DNA of 38,172 nt from an archaeon (GCA_024281315.1 JAJSAE010000087.1:1-38172); one strand, 5' to 3'; shown: positions 9,701 through 18,674, counted from the stretch's first letter. Numbers and translations are program-made. Notes: generated by a model from the letters alone, not told the origin.

Positions 9701-12700
9701 CAGTCCGGAAATGAAGTAGAAGCCGTAGTAGTCCGTGGGAGCGCTGGCAACCTCGTCCCCTGTGGAATTGTCGTAAACGGTCACTATGACACCGTCATTG
9801 CTTCCGCCGTTGTCCAGGGTGACATTCCCCTGAATGGAACAGGTAAGAGGGCTGATCCCCTGAGAAACCGTAATATTTACCCAGACGGTATCGTTCGTAT
9901 CGGTAGAGGTCGGGTCTCCGAGCGGGTCCGCCGTGATGAAGTCCGTGCCGGTTATGCTTACATTAGCCGCAGAGCCGTTCCCGGTCCGTCCCCAGCCGCC
10001 CGGAGGGGAGATGTAGTATACGAAAGTCGCATTGTTGTCGGTGATGGAGTGGGGCGAACTATCGTCGTATGTGCAGTTTATACCGAGCTCATGCTGGGAT
10101 GCGGCAGGAATCGTGGTATTTGCGGTGTAATTCCCTACAGAATGTATGTAAATCGGGTCCGTGGAGTTTATATAGCCCACCACACCGATATCCGTCTGAT
10201 CCGTCCCGGGTCTGAGGTCATATGTTATGTTGTCCACGGTGAACGCCCCTGTGGAGTTCTGGGGAAGGCCCATGCCGCCCAGCATCCCCATTAAAAGAGA
10301 CGCCTCATCCTCGCTTACGAAACCGTCTCCGTTCCCGATCTCGAGGACATCAAGGTTAAACCGTCTCGTCTCGTTGTCCGAAAGCACATTCAGCAGGCGG
10401 TCGAGATATGTGTTATTCCAGTCCGAGAAGGAAAGCCGGGTGGAAACCTCATCGAGGGATGTGAAAGGAAGATTCAGAACATCGTGTGTAAGGTTCGTTC
10501 CGTCTGTGAGAGTTATCTGGCTGAGATTCCCCTGATATACGCTTATGTCGCTCTCCTCGTCGTCAACCACAAGGAACCACTCTCCGCCCCAGCCTCCGAG
10601 TTCATACTCCCCGGTGGCATTGGTGAAGGTGCGGTTCAGATACCTGTGCGTCACATTGTAGAGAAGCACATCGATGCCCTCTATCGGGTTTCCGCCTGCG
10701 TCCGTAACCCTGCCGGAGACATAGGATGTGATGTTGTAGTGCTGAAATATGGTGTAATCATACGGGACATAAAACGGAAGATTGTCGATGTACTCCGTAC
10801 CGGTGACCGGAGGCTCTTTGTAAAGGCCAAAAGAACACATTCCCAGATTCTTACCATTATTGTAAATAGCGGTCCCGTCAAAAGCTACCTGAATCACATT
10901 GCTGCCTGCGCTCAGGTTGATGGTTTGAAAGAGCTGGTCCACATCCCCGCCCCATATGTCGCTCAGGGAGCCAAGCAGATAGTAGTCCCCAGGGACACTT
11001 GCGTTAATCGTGAGATTAAGAGTCAAAAGATTGTAAAGGCCGTCGTAATCGGTGTCCACCAACCACCTATCTACGGGTGTCGTAATATGGGCATCAGGGG
11101 TGTCAAACTGAGAACATGTATAAGATGCGGTAAATTCATCCGCAGAATCCAGAAGGGTGTAAGTCTGACCGTCCCAGAGGTCCACCTGCACATAGTAGCC
11201 ATCTCTTCCCGAGGCCCGTATCTGCTCCCCTCTGAATTCCAGAGAGATCGTATTCTGGCCGGCAGAGAGGGACAGGTCCTCTTCAACCCGGGCCAGCCCC
11301 ATGAAGTCCGCACCTCTGGATTCCTTGAGGAGAGCGCTCACATGATAGTTTCCGGCGGCGCTTGCATTCACGGTGAGGTTTACATAGAGTATATCAAAGA
11401 GGGAGTCCAAATCAAGGTCGGCCACGGAATCCGTCAGAGGGCCCTCTATCCATGCACCCGCATCCTTAAGCGTGAAATTCATCCACATGTCGGAGTAGGC
11501 AGTCCGGAAACCGCGGCTCGAAACGGTGTAGCCGCCCGCCCTAACCTCGGCCATGACATCCGTTACGGAGGGGACCAGCAATTCGTAGTATCCGGATGAG
11601 TTGCTTGGTACGGTCCTTACGCTGCTACCGTAAGCCATGGAAACAGAAGCCCCAGAGATATTGGTCCCGGTCGTTCCGTTCACATATCCATGAACTCTGA
11701 CCATGTGATTACTGGGGTAAAAGCTCAGGTTAAACCAGCCAGTCTCTCCCGCTTCAAGCAGGAAAGGCATGGTGTCCCGGTCCCTCTCGGTGCCGGCATC
11801 GATGAAGCCGTTGGATGCCGCATCGAAACTGAGGCCGAAAATACCGACGGGAAGGGAGAATGTCACCCACCCGCTCTCATTGGTTTCGGCGCTTATCATG
11901 GAGTTCAGCCCCTCTTTCTTGATGCAAACCACCACATGAGCGAGAGGCGCGCCCGTGTAGATGTCGGTCAGATGGAACCTTGCCACGCCGTCGTGGGGAA
12001 TGGGGTCCATGGTGGAATTGATCCACGATATGTTGTCTTCCCGCATATAAGAGCCTCCGGTGATGTACTCGTAGTCCGGCATGAAGGCGAAGTAACTGGC
12101 ATTCCCTGCCGGCGCTATCATCTGGAACAGTCCGGTATAGTCCGTGAAGGCCGACCGACCCCCGTCCTCGCTGCCGTAATCAATGTTCATGAAAGCAAAA
12201 TTCAGGGGTGCGGCACTGCTATTGTCGGTCAGGTATCCCCTTAGTTCCGCTGTCCAATCCAGAGGGTATATGTCAATGTCCAGATAAGTTGCCAGAGAGC
12301 TACTTGTGTTCACAGCGCCTTCCCATCTCTTAAAACCGTCTTTGAGAGCGGATACATCCAGCGAAGCCGCAGGGACCGAGATGTTGTAATAGCCGCTCGA
12401 ATCGGTAGTCCCGGAATAGGTTTGCCATCCGAAACGGGCGGATACGGTGACATTCGGCTCACCCGTGCCGTTGTCGAAAACCGTTCCCTCCATGTATGTG
12501 TTGGCAATGCGGGAGCTCATGCTGATGTTAAGAAAATAGGTATTATCAGCGGTAGGCGTGAGAGTCTGGCTTTCGGCCATGTATCCCGTAAAGTAGGAAG
12601 TGAGGGAAAGTTTACTGCCTGGGATTACATCCATCTTATACCAGCCGCTTTCATTGGTAAACGACACATTGGACCATGTCCCGTTGGAGTTTTCCGCATA

Positions 12701-13678
12701 AACCATAGCAGAAGGTACGCCGGTTCCGTTATCGTAATAGATGACATATCCCTCCACCGCTGCCCTGCCCGGAGGGGCTGCCGCAAGGGTGAAATTCTGC
12801 CATGTTGTCCCGCCGTTGAAGAGAAGGGCGGTAAGCGTCTGCGGGAAATATCCCTCAGCAGAGGCTTCCACCTGCCAGATACCTCTTGAAAGGTTAAGAG
12901 AGAAATAACCGGTGCTTTGATTAACCACTGGCCGGTATTCGTATTCTATTCCTCCTGTTTCCGCCAGCCTGTACACGCGAACCGTGCCGTTTTCCGGAGT
13001 GGTGGTGAAATTCTTCAGATAGCCGCTCAGAGTACAGTTAGAAGGCTCCAGAAGAAAATCATGAGATATGTTATCGCCGGAGACAGCATAAAACGAATAA
13101 GTTGCCCTCATGTATCCGGCCCTGTCGATAACAAGGGTATAGTTCTCAGATGATTGAAGTTCCATCCAGTAGGCCCCCGTGGCATTGGACACGGTATTAT
13201 TAATGTAATCCTCACCTAGGGCAGATATCCACTGCGATGGTATAGGGAGCATACTGACCGCATCGATAATGTTCCCGTAAACCGAGGTATTCTTCTGAGT
13301 TGCGGGAGAAAGAGTCAGATTAACCGTTTGATTGTTCCACGGCGAAAGAAACACGGATGTGGAATTCGTAAGATAATCGTTGTGAAATACCGTGACAGTA
13401 TAAGTGTCTCCTAAAGACGGCACGGCCAGACTGAGATTGTAATAACCGGAAGGGGCAGAAATTGTCCAGTTCTCACTGCCGCTCAGACCCTGTAGCAAGA
13501 CAGTAGCTCCGGCAATGGGAGTTCCGGTTCCATATTCGGTTATATAACCGTCTACAAAGACATTTTCTCCCGTAGCCTTCACATTTACGGAAGCAAAAGC
13601 GGAGAAAAGCATGAGAAGAACAAGGCCCATACTTACAACCCTCTTTCTGAAGAGACTGTTTTTACTGTTGATACTCAT
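6758..13678 (-). CDS. Giant secreted/surface protein: signal peptide, many carboxypeptidase-regulatory-like and Ig-like domains, one PKD domain, one C-terminal TM and a ~140-aa cytoplasmic domain
   Basis: Signal peptide MSINSKNSLFRKRVVSMGLVLLMLFSAFASVNVKA; repeated 'GxVxDxxxxxPIxGAxVxL' modules; dense N-x-S/T; TM LIYAAIGAIAAVIALLLTLFLMKKRGR. SD GGTGAT before the ATG. Ends at TAG. Confidence 0.85.
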   Translation of the reverse strand: MSINSKNSLFRKRVVSMGLVLLMLFSAFASVNVKATGENVFVDGYITEYGTGTPIAGATVLLQGLSGSENWTISAPSGYYNLSLAVPSLGDTYTVTVFHNDYLTNSTSVFLSPWNNQTVNLTLSPATQKNTSVYGNIIDAVSMLPIPSQWISALGEDYINNTVSNATGAYWMELQSSENYTLVIDRAGYMRATYSFYAVSGDNISHDFLLEPSNCTLSGYLKNFTTTPENGTVRVYRLAETGGIEYEYRPVVNQSTGYFSLNLSRGIWQVEASAEGYFPQTLTALLFNGGTTWQNFTLAAAPPGRAAVEGYVIYYDNGTGVPSAMVYAENSNGTWSNVSFTNESGWYKMDVIPGSKLSLTSYFTGYMAESQTLTPTADNTYFLNISMSSRIANTYMEGTVFDNGTGEPNVTVSARFGWQTYSGTTDSSGYYNISVPAASLDVSALKDGFKRWEGAVNTSSSLATYLDIDIYPLDWTAELRGYLTDNSSAAPLNFAFMNIDYGSEDGGRSAFTDYTGLFQMIAPAGNASYFAFMPDYEYITGGSYMREDNISWINSTMDPIPHDGVARFHLTDIYTGAPLAHVVVCIKKEGLNSMISAETNESGWVTFSLPVGIFGLSFDAASNGFIDAGTERDRDTMPFLLEAGETGWFNLSFYPSNHMVRVHGYVNGTTGTNISGASVSMAYGSSVRTVPSNSSGYYELLVPSVTDVMAEVRAGGYTVSSRGFRTAYSDMWMNFTLKDAGAWIEGPLTDSVADLDLDSLFDILYVNLTVNASAAGNYHVSALLKESRGADFMGLARVEEDLSLSAGQNTISLEFRGEQIRASGRDGYYVQVDLWDGQTYTLLDSADEFTASYTCSQFDTPDAHITTPVDRWLVDTDYDGLYNLLTLNLTINASVPGDYYLLGSLSDIWGGDVDQLFQTINLSAGSNVIQVAFDGTAIYNNGKNLGMCSFGLYKEPPVTGTEYIDNLPFYVPYDYTIFQHYNITSYVSGRVTDAGGNPIEGIDVLLYNVTHRYLNRTFTNATGEYELGGWGGEWFLVVDDEESDISVYQGNLSQITLTDGTNLTHDVLNLPFTSLDEVSTRLSFSDWNNTYLDRLLNVLSDNETRRFNLDVLEIGNGDGFVSEDEASLLMGMLGGMGLPQNSTGAFTVDNITYDLRPGTDQTDIGVVGYINSTDPIYIHSVGNYTANTTIPAASQHELGINCTYDDSSPHSITDNNATFVYYISPPGGWGRTGNGSAANVSITGTDFITADPLGDPTSTDTNDTVWVNITVSQGISPLTCSIQGNVTLDNGGSNDGVIVTVYDNSTGDEVASAPTDYYGFYFISGLPPGTYDVVAHKAGYADNRSDNHALSAGDTLWLDFTLHSYPPVISTTPVSRALVGDSIEIYADVTDDGTVDSVILYYQEVGSSFFTAVNMTNIASTSTYVATIPSQSASGYLYYYIWANDTVGNSAASPSSGSYPVLIYELDPPEIMDVQVVPEPAEYPSPVNISANITDLSGVDTVSLEVTAPGGSTTNTTMLFDASAGRYYLNGTYTELGVYNYTIWANDTFDNWNSSSGNFTVQDTMSPVSSVDPSSFYWTALSPVTINATAYDSGPGISYVELWYRYSADNASWGPWTLFAADASSPYQWSFGMPAGDGYYEFFSLANDSAGNYEGMKGSAETAMAFDSSPPSSNVSAILPYWQTGVVQVEVNASDGLSGISSVGLWYRYSPDNASWGAWTLFDTDVSSPYQWSFDTPDGDGYYQFYSIASDILNNTEAPPSSGDAACGHDSAPPEITLLDMSPNPCELGGEINISLVADDLSGIGTARVHIRLNGQTVGNYSMSNAGNAWWFLYSPADTGEVNVTVWVSDINGLVNSSASGSVVRDTTPPVFQGLSVSPASPAFSESVNISVHVSDISGISACMLNITGPGGQWLFNRSMASSGDLFHYVTAYEHVGTFVFSIWVEDNSGVGASLTGQFSVSDPVPPTANAGPPRNALVGDTVVLDAGLSTDNYGIENYTWTFDDNGLKRLYGEQVRYNFTKPGVYEITLLVTDFSGNSDSDTTWVNVSAATVVGTVTGIVLDDSGSPVSGATVYIQSDPTIRATTDEVGSFVIRSVPAGEQTVVIVLGGYQTLSKNITVLPGATNSIGTVNMAPEVSGNSSMYLIYAAIGAIAAVIALLLTLFLMKKRGRKETLIDELFFMYRDGRLIKHFTRRLRPDMDQDILSSMLVAVQDFVKDSFGGEQGSLSEMKFGRFQILLERGKYIILAAVILGEESEPFRPQLKRCIEDIEEKYGDLLENWDGNMESVEGTFRFVMDLIDGKYEKK

Positions 13679-13710
13679 TCAATCACCGCTCTCCAAATGT
13701 GCCCCCATCT

Positions 13711-13719
13711 ATATAATGA
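13711..13719 (-). promoter_or_regulatory. Candidate TATA box for the giant surface-protein gene
   Basis: TATATAG-type box ~35-40 nt upstream of the ATG on the minus strand. Confidence 0.35.
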
Positions 13720-13836
13720 TTGTGTTGATGTGTTAAGAAATCTAAAAAGTTGGCCCCGGAAAGGGGAGGGGGAGAGGAGGGTAAAAAAGTAGGAGGAGGT
13801 CCCTCCCCTTCCACAGGGCTCTGGAAATAAACTGAT

Positions 13837-14037
13837 TTATGCTGTGGCCAGCCTTCTGGTTCGTGCGGCCAGATGTCTCATAACCGCACCTGTGATGTCA
13901 CTCACTTCCGGATGTGCCTTCAGTGCGGGAGTGTTCTTCATCATGCTGTTCTGGTATGCCTTTACCATCTGGGGTTCGATTTCTATCGTCATCATCTTCA
14001 TCACCTCTTTCATGGCATCGCATCGTTTCGATACCAT
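13837..14037 (-). CDS. Small hypothetical protein divergent from an ArsR-like regulator
   Basis: ORF ...MMTIEIEPQMVKAYQNSMMKNTPALKAHPEVSDITGAVMRHLAARTRRLATA; start may be internal. Confidence 0.4.
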   Translation of the reverse strand: MVSKRCDAMKEVMKMMTIEIEPQMVKAYQNSMMKNTPALKAHPEVSDITGAVMRHLAARTRRLATA

Positions 14038-14047
14038 CTAAATGGTA
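14032..14047. promoter_or_regulatory. Perfect inverted repeat TACCAT-CTAA-ATGGTA in the divergent intergenic region (candidate operator)
   Basis: Direct reading; upstream of the ArsR-like gene and its TATA-like AAATATTTAAAT. Confidence 0.45.
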
Positions 14048-14100
14048 CGAAGCCATAGAAATATTTAAATCTTTCTGTCCTTTATGCCCCGTGATAGCCC

Positions 14101-14673
14101 ATGACAGATGAAAAAGAGACAACCGAAATAGAGGTGAGCGCTCCGCAGTTGAAGGTGCTCTCTCATCCCTCCAGATTAAAGATACTGCTTCTGCTGTTCG
14201 AGGGAGAACTCACCCTGAGCCAGATAAGCAGCAGAATGAAGATAACCACGCAGACGGTACATCATCACATAACAAAACTTGTCGGAGCCGGGCTGGTGAA
14301 ACAGACGAGAAAGGAGATAAAAGGGAATCTGGTTGAGAAATACTACAAAGTCAGGGGACACGGGGTTAGTTCTGCAAAGGTCTGGAAGGAGCTGAGTGAA
14401 GAGGAGAAAAAAAGGTACAAGCTCTCCACGCTTGGCGTTCTGAAAGGGCTCATAAACCGCTCCATAAAATCTGTGAATTCCGATGGCGTCAGGAGCGTGC
14501 ATGTGGGCCAGCTCCTTATCACATCCTTCCCGGCCGAAGACGACATTCTATTCGAGGTAAGCCAGATACTTGACGAGGCCAACGAAAAATTGGAAGAATT
14601 GAGCAGAAAAGCGGAGATGAAAAAGAAATCGGAGGGCAGGCTCTCCGTGGTCATGAGCATACTTCAGGAATAG
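14101..14673 (+). CDS. ArsR-like winged-helix transcriptional regulator
   Basis: LKVLSHPSRLKILLLLFEGELTLSQISSRMKITTQTVHHHITKLVGAGLVKQTRKEIKGNLVEKYYKV. Ends at TAG; the next in-frame stop is only 8 codons further. Confidence 0.85.
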   Translation: MTDEKETTEIEVSAPQLKVLSHPSRLKILLLLFEGELTLSQISSRMKITTQTVHHHITKLVGAGLVKQTRKEIKGNLVEKYYKVRGHGVSSAKVWKELSEEEKKRYKLSTLGVLKGLINRSIKSVNSDGVRSVHVGQLLITSFPAEDDILFEVSQILDEANEKLEELSRKAEMKKKSEGRLSVVMSILQE

Positions 14674-14746
14674 GCGGAGGTTTTGCCCGGTGGCTGAAAG
14701 AACGCAACTTTAAATAGGACAATCAAATTGAGGGGCAGGTGATTAT

Positions 14747-15880
14747 ATGGACCTAATGGATAACACAATCATGCTCGGCGGCCCGGTGAAGATGCATCCT
14801 CGCGTCCTCAGGGCCATGAGTGTACCCGCAAGGGCGCACAGGGACCCGGATTTTATAGAAATACTCAAGGAAACGAAAGAATTTCTACAGTATGTCTTCC
14901 AGTCGAAACAGGATGTCACGCTCCTTTTCGGCTCGGGAACCGCTTCAATGGATGCTGCAGTCTCCAATATTGTAAAGAAAGGGGACAAAATGCTGGCCAT
15001 CCATAACGGCAAGTTCAGCCAGCGGTTCCACGAGATAGGAAACACATATGCGGAAGCGGACGAACTGGCGGTGGAGTGGGGGAAGGCCCCAGATATCGAT
15101 GCCGTGGCAGAAAAACTGGAAACCGGCAAATACAGGGCGGTGAGCATATGCATGAACGAATCCAGCACCGGCCTCACGAACCCGGTAAAGGAGGTCGGAA
15201 AACTCGTCAGAAAGCACGATGCCATCTACATTGTGGACGGAATAACCGCTGTTGGAGGCCTTGATATAAAGCCCGAGGAAATCGGAGCGGACATTGTCCT
15301 TCTCGGCTCCCAGAAGTGCGTTGCCGGCCCTGCCGGACTTTCTGCGGTTTCGGTTTCCGAGAGATACAAGGAGAGAATGTACACCGATACCGTCTACTAC
15401 CTCAATCTCAAGAAGCATCTGGATAAGATGATGCAGAAGAACGATACTCCTTTTACATCGGCCATACCGCTGGTTCAGGGATTTCACGAGGCTCTGAAAA
15501 TGGTCAAAGAAGAGGGGATAGAAAACCGCATAAAGCGGACGAGAAACATGGCCGAAGCCACAAGAGCCGCAGTGGATGCTCTTAATCTTGAGCTGTTTCC
15601 TGACCGGAAATACGCATCCGACACCCTCTCGGCCATCAATTATCCGGAAGGAATTGCCGATAAAGATTTCAGGGGCATACTGAAGGAGAAGCACGGTGTC
15701 GTAATCGCCGGCGGACAGGAGCACATAAAGGGGAAGATATTCAGGATAGGACATATGGGACAGGTGAGAATGGTTGAACTACTCGGGACATTCGGAGCGA
15801 TCGAAGCAGCACTGCGCCAGCTGGGGTATAGGAACTTCACGCCTGGGGCGGGGGTTGCTGCAATTGAGGAATATATGTGA
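14747..15880 (+). CDS. Class V aminotransferase (likely phosphoserine/serine-pyruvate aminotransferase)
   Basis: MLGGPVKMHPRVLRAM...GSGTASMDAAVSNIV...VDGITAVGGLDIKPEEIGADIVLLGSQKCVAGPAGL (PLP Lys). Adjacent to serA. Confidence 0.9.
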   Translation: MDLMDNTIMLGGPVKMHPRVLRAMSVPARAHRDPDFIEILKETKEFLQYVFQSKQDVTLLFGSGTASMDAAVSNIVKKGDKMLAIHNGKFSQRFHEIGNTYAEADELAVEWGKAPDIDAVAEKLETGKYRAVSICMNESSTGLTNPVKEVGKLVRKHDAIYIVDGITAVGGLDIKPEEIGADIVLLGSQKCVAGPAGLSAVSVSERYKERMYTDTVYYLNLKKHLDKMMQKNDTPFTSAIPLVQGFHEALKMVKEEGIENRIKRTRNMAEATRAAVDALNLELFPDRKYASDTLSAINYPEGIADKDFRGILKEKHGVVIAGGQEHIKGKIFRIGHMGQVRMVELLGTFGAIEAALRQLGYRNFTPGAGVAAIEEYM

Positions 15881-15888
15881 GGTGATGT

Positions 15889-16842
15889 ATGATGAAAATA
15901 CTGATTTCCGATGCGGTGGACAAAGCTGCCGCGGACCTCCTTAAAAAGGAGCACGATGTGGTTGAAGCGGAGCCTTCAATGGAAGAATTGAAAGAAATGA
16001 TAGGAGAATACGATGCAATCCTTCTCCGGAGCCGGACAAAACTTACCGGAGACATTATTGCCGCCGGCAAGAATCTGAAGGTTATCGGAAGGGCCGGCAT
16101 CGGCGTGGATAACATAGACCTGAAGGCCGCCACGGAGCACGGAATAATCGTGGTAAACGCCCCGGGGAGCAACTCGCTGAGCGTTGTTGAACTCACCATC
16201 GGGCACATGATATCCCTTGCCAGAAAGCTGGTTGAGGCGGACAGACATGTAAGGTCCGGCCAGTGGAACAGAAAGGCCTTCAAAGGAGTGGAACTCATGG
16301 GCAAGACCCTGGGACTCATAGGATTCGGCAGAATCGGGAGCGAGGTTGCCAGACGGGCGCAGGTGTTCGGCATGGATGTAATAACCTACGATCCGTATGT
16401 GAATAAAAAGATTGCCGACGAAATGGGTGTAAAGGTGGTGGAAACAAAGGAAGATGTCCTGAAAAACGCGGATTTCATCTCCATTCACGCCCTACTCACC
16501 GACGAAACCAGAGGCATGATAGCCGGACCAGAGTTCGAGATTATGAAAAAATCTGCCTACATCATAAACTGCGCCAGAGGGGGCATTGTGGACGAGAAAG
16601 CGCTCTATGAGGCCCTGAAAAACGGAAACATTAAAGGGGCAGCTCTGGATGTTTATGAGAACGAGCCGCCTGCCGGCAGTCCCCTGCTGGAACTCGATAA
16701 TGTGGTGTTTACCCCTCATGTGGGTGCGTCCACGAAAGAAGCACAGATGAGAGCGGGCACCGTGGCGGCGGAGCAGATGCTGACTGCATTGCAGGGCGAG
16801 AAGCCGCAGTTCCTTGTGAACAGGGATGTCTGGAAAGAGTGA
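15889..16842 (+). CDS. serA: D-3-phosphoglycerate dehydrogenase
   Basis: GRAGIGVDNIDLKAAT, GKTLGLIGFGRIGSEVARRA, NCARGGIVDEKALYEAL, TPHVGASTKEAQ. Confidence 0.93.
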   Translation: MMKILISDAVDKAAADLLKKEHDVVEAEPSMEELKEMIGEYDAILLRSRTKLTGDIIAAGKNLKVIGRAGIGVDNIDLKAATEHGIIVVNAPGSNSLSVVELTIGHMISLARKLVEADRHVRSGQWNRKAFKGVELMGKTLGLIGFGRIGSEVARRAQVFGMDVITYDPYVNKKIADEMGVKVVETKEDVLKNADFISIHALLTDETRGMIAGPEFEIMKKSAYIINCARGGIVDEKALYEALKNGNIKGAALDVYENEPPAGSPLLELDNVVFTPHVGASTKEAQMRAGTVAAEQMLTALQGEKPQFLVNRDVWKE

Positions 16843-16851
16843 GGTGTTTCC

Positions 16852-18213
16852 ATGGACATAGCGCCGTTCAGGGGCATTCACTACAACAAGGAAAAAGTGG
16901 ATATTCAGAGGGTTTTCTCCCCGCCTTACGATATAATCTCTCCCGAGGAGCAGGAGGAACTGTACAGAAGGGACCCGTACAATGTGGTCCGGCTTGTTCT
17001 GGAGAAGATACACGAGACGGATACGGAGGAGAACAACAGATACACACGGGCCTCCGCAACCTTCCGGAAATGGCTGGAAGAGGGGGTCCTCGTTCAGGAT
17101 AAGGAGCCTTCCATATACATTTATGAAGAGGAATACACAATCCACGGCCAGCACAGGAGAATGAGGGGCTTCATGACCAGAAGCCGCATCTACGATTACA
17201 AAGAAGGGGTTGTCCTGAGACACGAGCAGACCCTCAAAGGGCCCAAGATAGACCGCCTGAACCTCATGAGGGTCTGCGGCGCAAATTTCAGCCAGATATT
17301 CATGCTCTACCCGGATAAGGAGAAAAAAATAGATGCTATAATGGATTCCGAGGCGGATTCCCGGCCTCCCGACTTTGAGGTGCGGGATAAGAACGGAGAC
17401 TGGCACCGCATGTGGATACTCTCGGATAAGGGGAAAATACGGAAGATTGTGCAACTGATGAAACCCCTAAGCGTTTACATCGCGGACGGACATCACAGGT
17501 ACGAAACCTCCAGAAACTACAGGAACGAGATGAGGGAGAAATATCCGGACCATACGGGCGAGGAGGCCTTCAACTTCAATCTGGTGCAGTTTAACAACCT
17601 TTACAGCGAGGATATAACCATTCTGCCCACCTACCGGCTAATCTACGGCCTGAGGCAGGAAGATACGGCCCCTGAAAGCATCAAAAGGATGGCGGAGGAA
17701 GACTTTACATGGGAAACAGTGGAATTCTCGTCCGGCAATGCGAAAGATATGGGGCTAGAGGTTTCGGAAAGGCTGGCGGAGATGGATACAGAGGGGAAGA
17801 AAGCCTTTGCGCTCTATTTTTTATCGGACAGCGGAAAGTACCATCTCCTGACCCTGAAATCCCTGAAGATTGCCGATAGGATTTCACCCGACAAACACAG
17901 GAGTCTGAGGTATCTGGACGTCTCTCTCCTGCACGATGTTCTCATAAAACCGGTATTTGGCATAGACCAGAGCAACCTTGAGAAGCACATACACTACACC
18001 CCGTCCCCGGAGAACGCTATTTCTTCTGTAAGAGAGGGGAGATATCAGGCCTCCGCATTCCTCAACCCGACAAAACTGGTGGAATTGAAAGAGGTCTCAG
18101 AGGCCTTCCAGAACATGCCGCAGAAGTCCACATACTTCTATCCCAAGCAGATAACCGGTCTTGTTTTCAATAGAATAGGCCCTGAGGAGAGGGTCGAAAG
18201 ACTCGAAAATTAA
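16852..18213 (+). CDS. DUF1015-family protein
   Basis: IAPFRGIHYNKEKVDIQRVFSPPYDIISPEEQEELYRRDPYNVVRL...YIADGHHRYETSRNYR...; adjacent to serA. Confidence 0.88.
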   Translation: MDIAPFRGIHYNKEKVDIQRVFSPPYDIISPEEQEELYRRDPYNVVRLVLEKIHETDTEENNRYTRASATFRKWLEEGVLVQDKEPSIYIYEEEYTIHGQHRRMRGFMTRSRIYDYKEGVVLRHEQTLKGPKIDRLNLMRVCGANFSQIFMLYPDKEKKIDAIMDSEADSRPPDFEVRDKNGDWHRMWILSDKGKIRKIVQLMKPLSVYIADGHHRYETSRNYRNEMREKYPDHTGEEAFNFNLVQFNNLYSEDITILPTYRLIYGLRQEDTAPESIKRMAEEDFTWETVEFSSGNAKDMGLEVSERLAEMDTEGKKAFALYFLSDSGKYHLLTLKSLKIADRISPDKHRSLRYLDVSLLHDVLIKPVFGIDQSNLEKHIHYTPSPENAISSVREGRYQASAFLNPTKLVELKEVSEAFQNMPQKSTYFYPKQITGLVFNRIGPEERVERLEN

Positions 18214-18228
18214 AAATAGTCCATACTG

Positions 18229-18557
18229 CTGTGTTGCACAAGTGAGAAGGGAGAGATGTACATATATCTCGATTTCATCGAAAAATGGAAAACTCGAAGA
18301 ACAAAACAAAGGAAAGAAAGGCAGGGTTATGGAAAAAGGTGGGCTGTTGAAGGTGTGTTCTCTTCTGTTAAGAGAATATTCGGAGAAAGCGTAAGGGCAC
18401 ACACCCAAATATCAGCATTTCAGGAGGTGAAAAGGAAGTTTCTGATATATAATATGCTGATGAATCTGTAAAAATCAGGTAAAATATTCCATAACAACGG
18501 AACAAGTTATGGAATCTTGATGGGGTTCCATAACTCAGAGCGAGTTAGGCAACACAG
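18229..18557 (+). mobile_element. Internally deleted IS remnant bounded by inverted CTGTGTTGC / GCAACACAG
   Basis: Ends at 18229-18237 and 18549-18557 are inverted copies; similar to the IS end at ~38035 (CTCTGTTGCATAAA). Contains a transposase C-terminal fragment. Confidence 0.6.
18256..18471 (+). pseudogene. C-terminal fragment of an IS5-like DDE transposase
   Basis: ...KRWAVEGVFSSVKRIFGESVRAHTQISAFQEVKRKFLIYNMLMNL; DDE catalytic N-terminal part missing. Confidence 0.7.
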
Positions 18558-18570
18558 TGGATATTTCTCT

Positions 18571-18674
18571 TTGGTGTCCTGAATCACGGACCATGTGGAT
18601 TCTTCCGTGCCTGCGTCTGTTGTGTATTTCACAAGATTGTTTATGGTGGGCTCGCTGGTAGTCCAGGAGACAAT
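18571..18674 (-). pseudogene. Duplicated fragment of the Fn3-like module of the 1658-aa surface protein
   Basis: 104-bp match to 24779-24882 (11 mismatches by hand count): IVSWTTSEPTINNLVKYTTDAGTEESTWSVIQDTK versus IVSWTTSEPTINNLVKYTTNADTAESTWSVIQDTK. Confidence 0.85.

Noticed and set aside
10484-11599. 371-aa + strand ORF (and 9671-10294, 11690-12244, 12422-12889) inside the giant gene
   Set aside because: Antisense shadow ORFs in a long GC-balanced coding region; no recognisable domains and the opposite strand is clearly coding.
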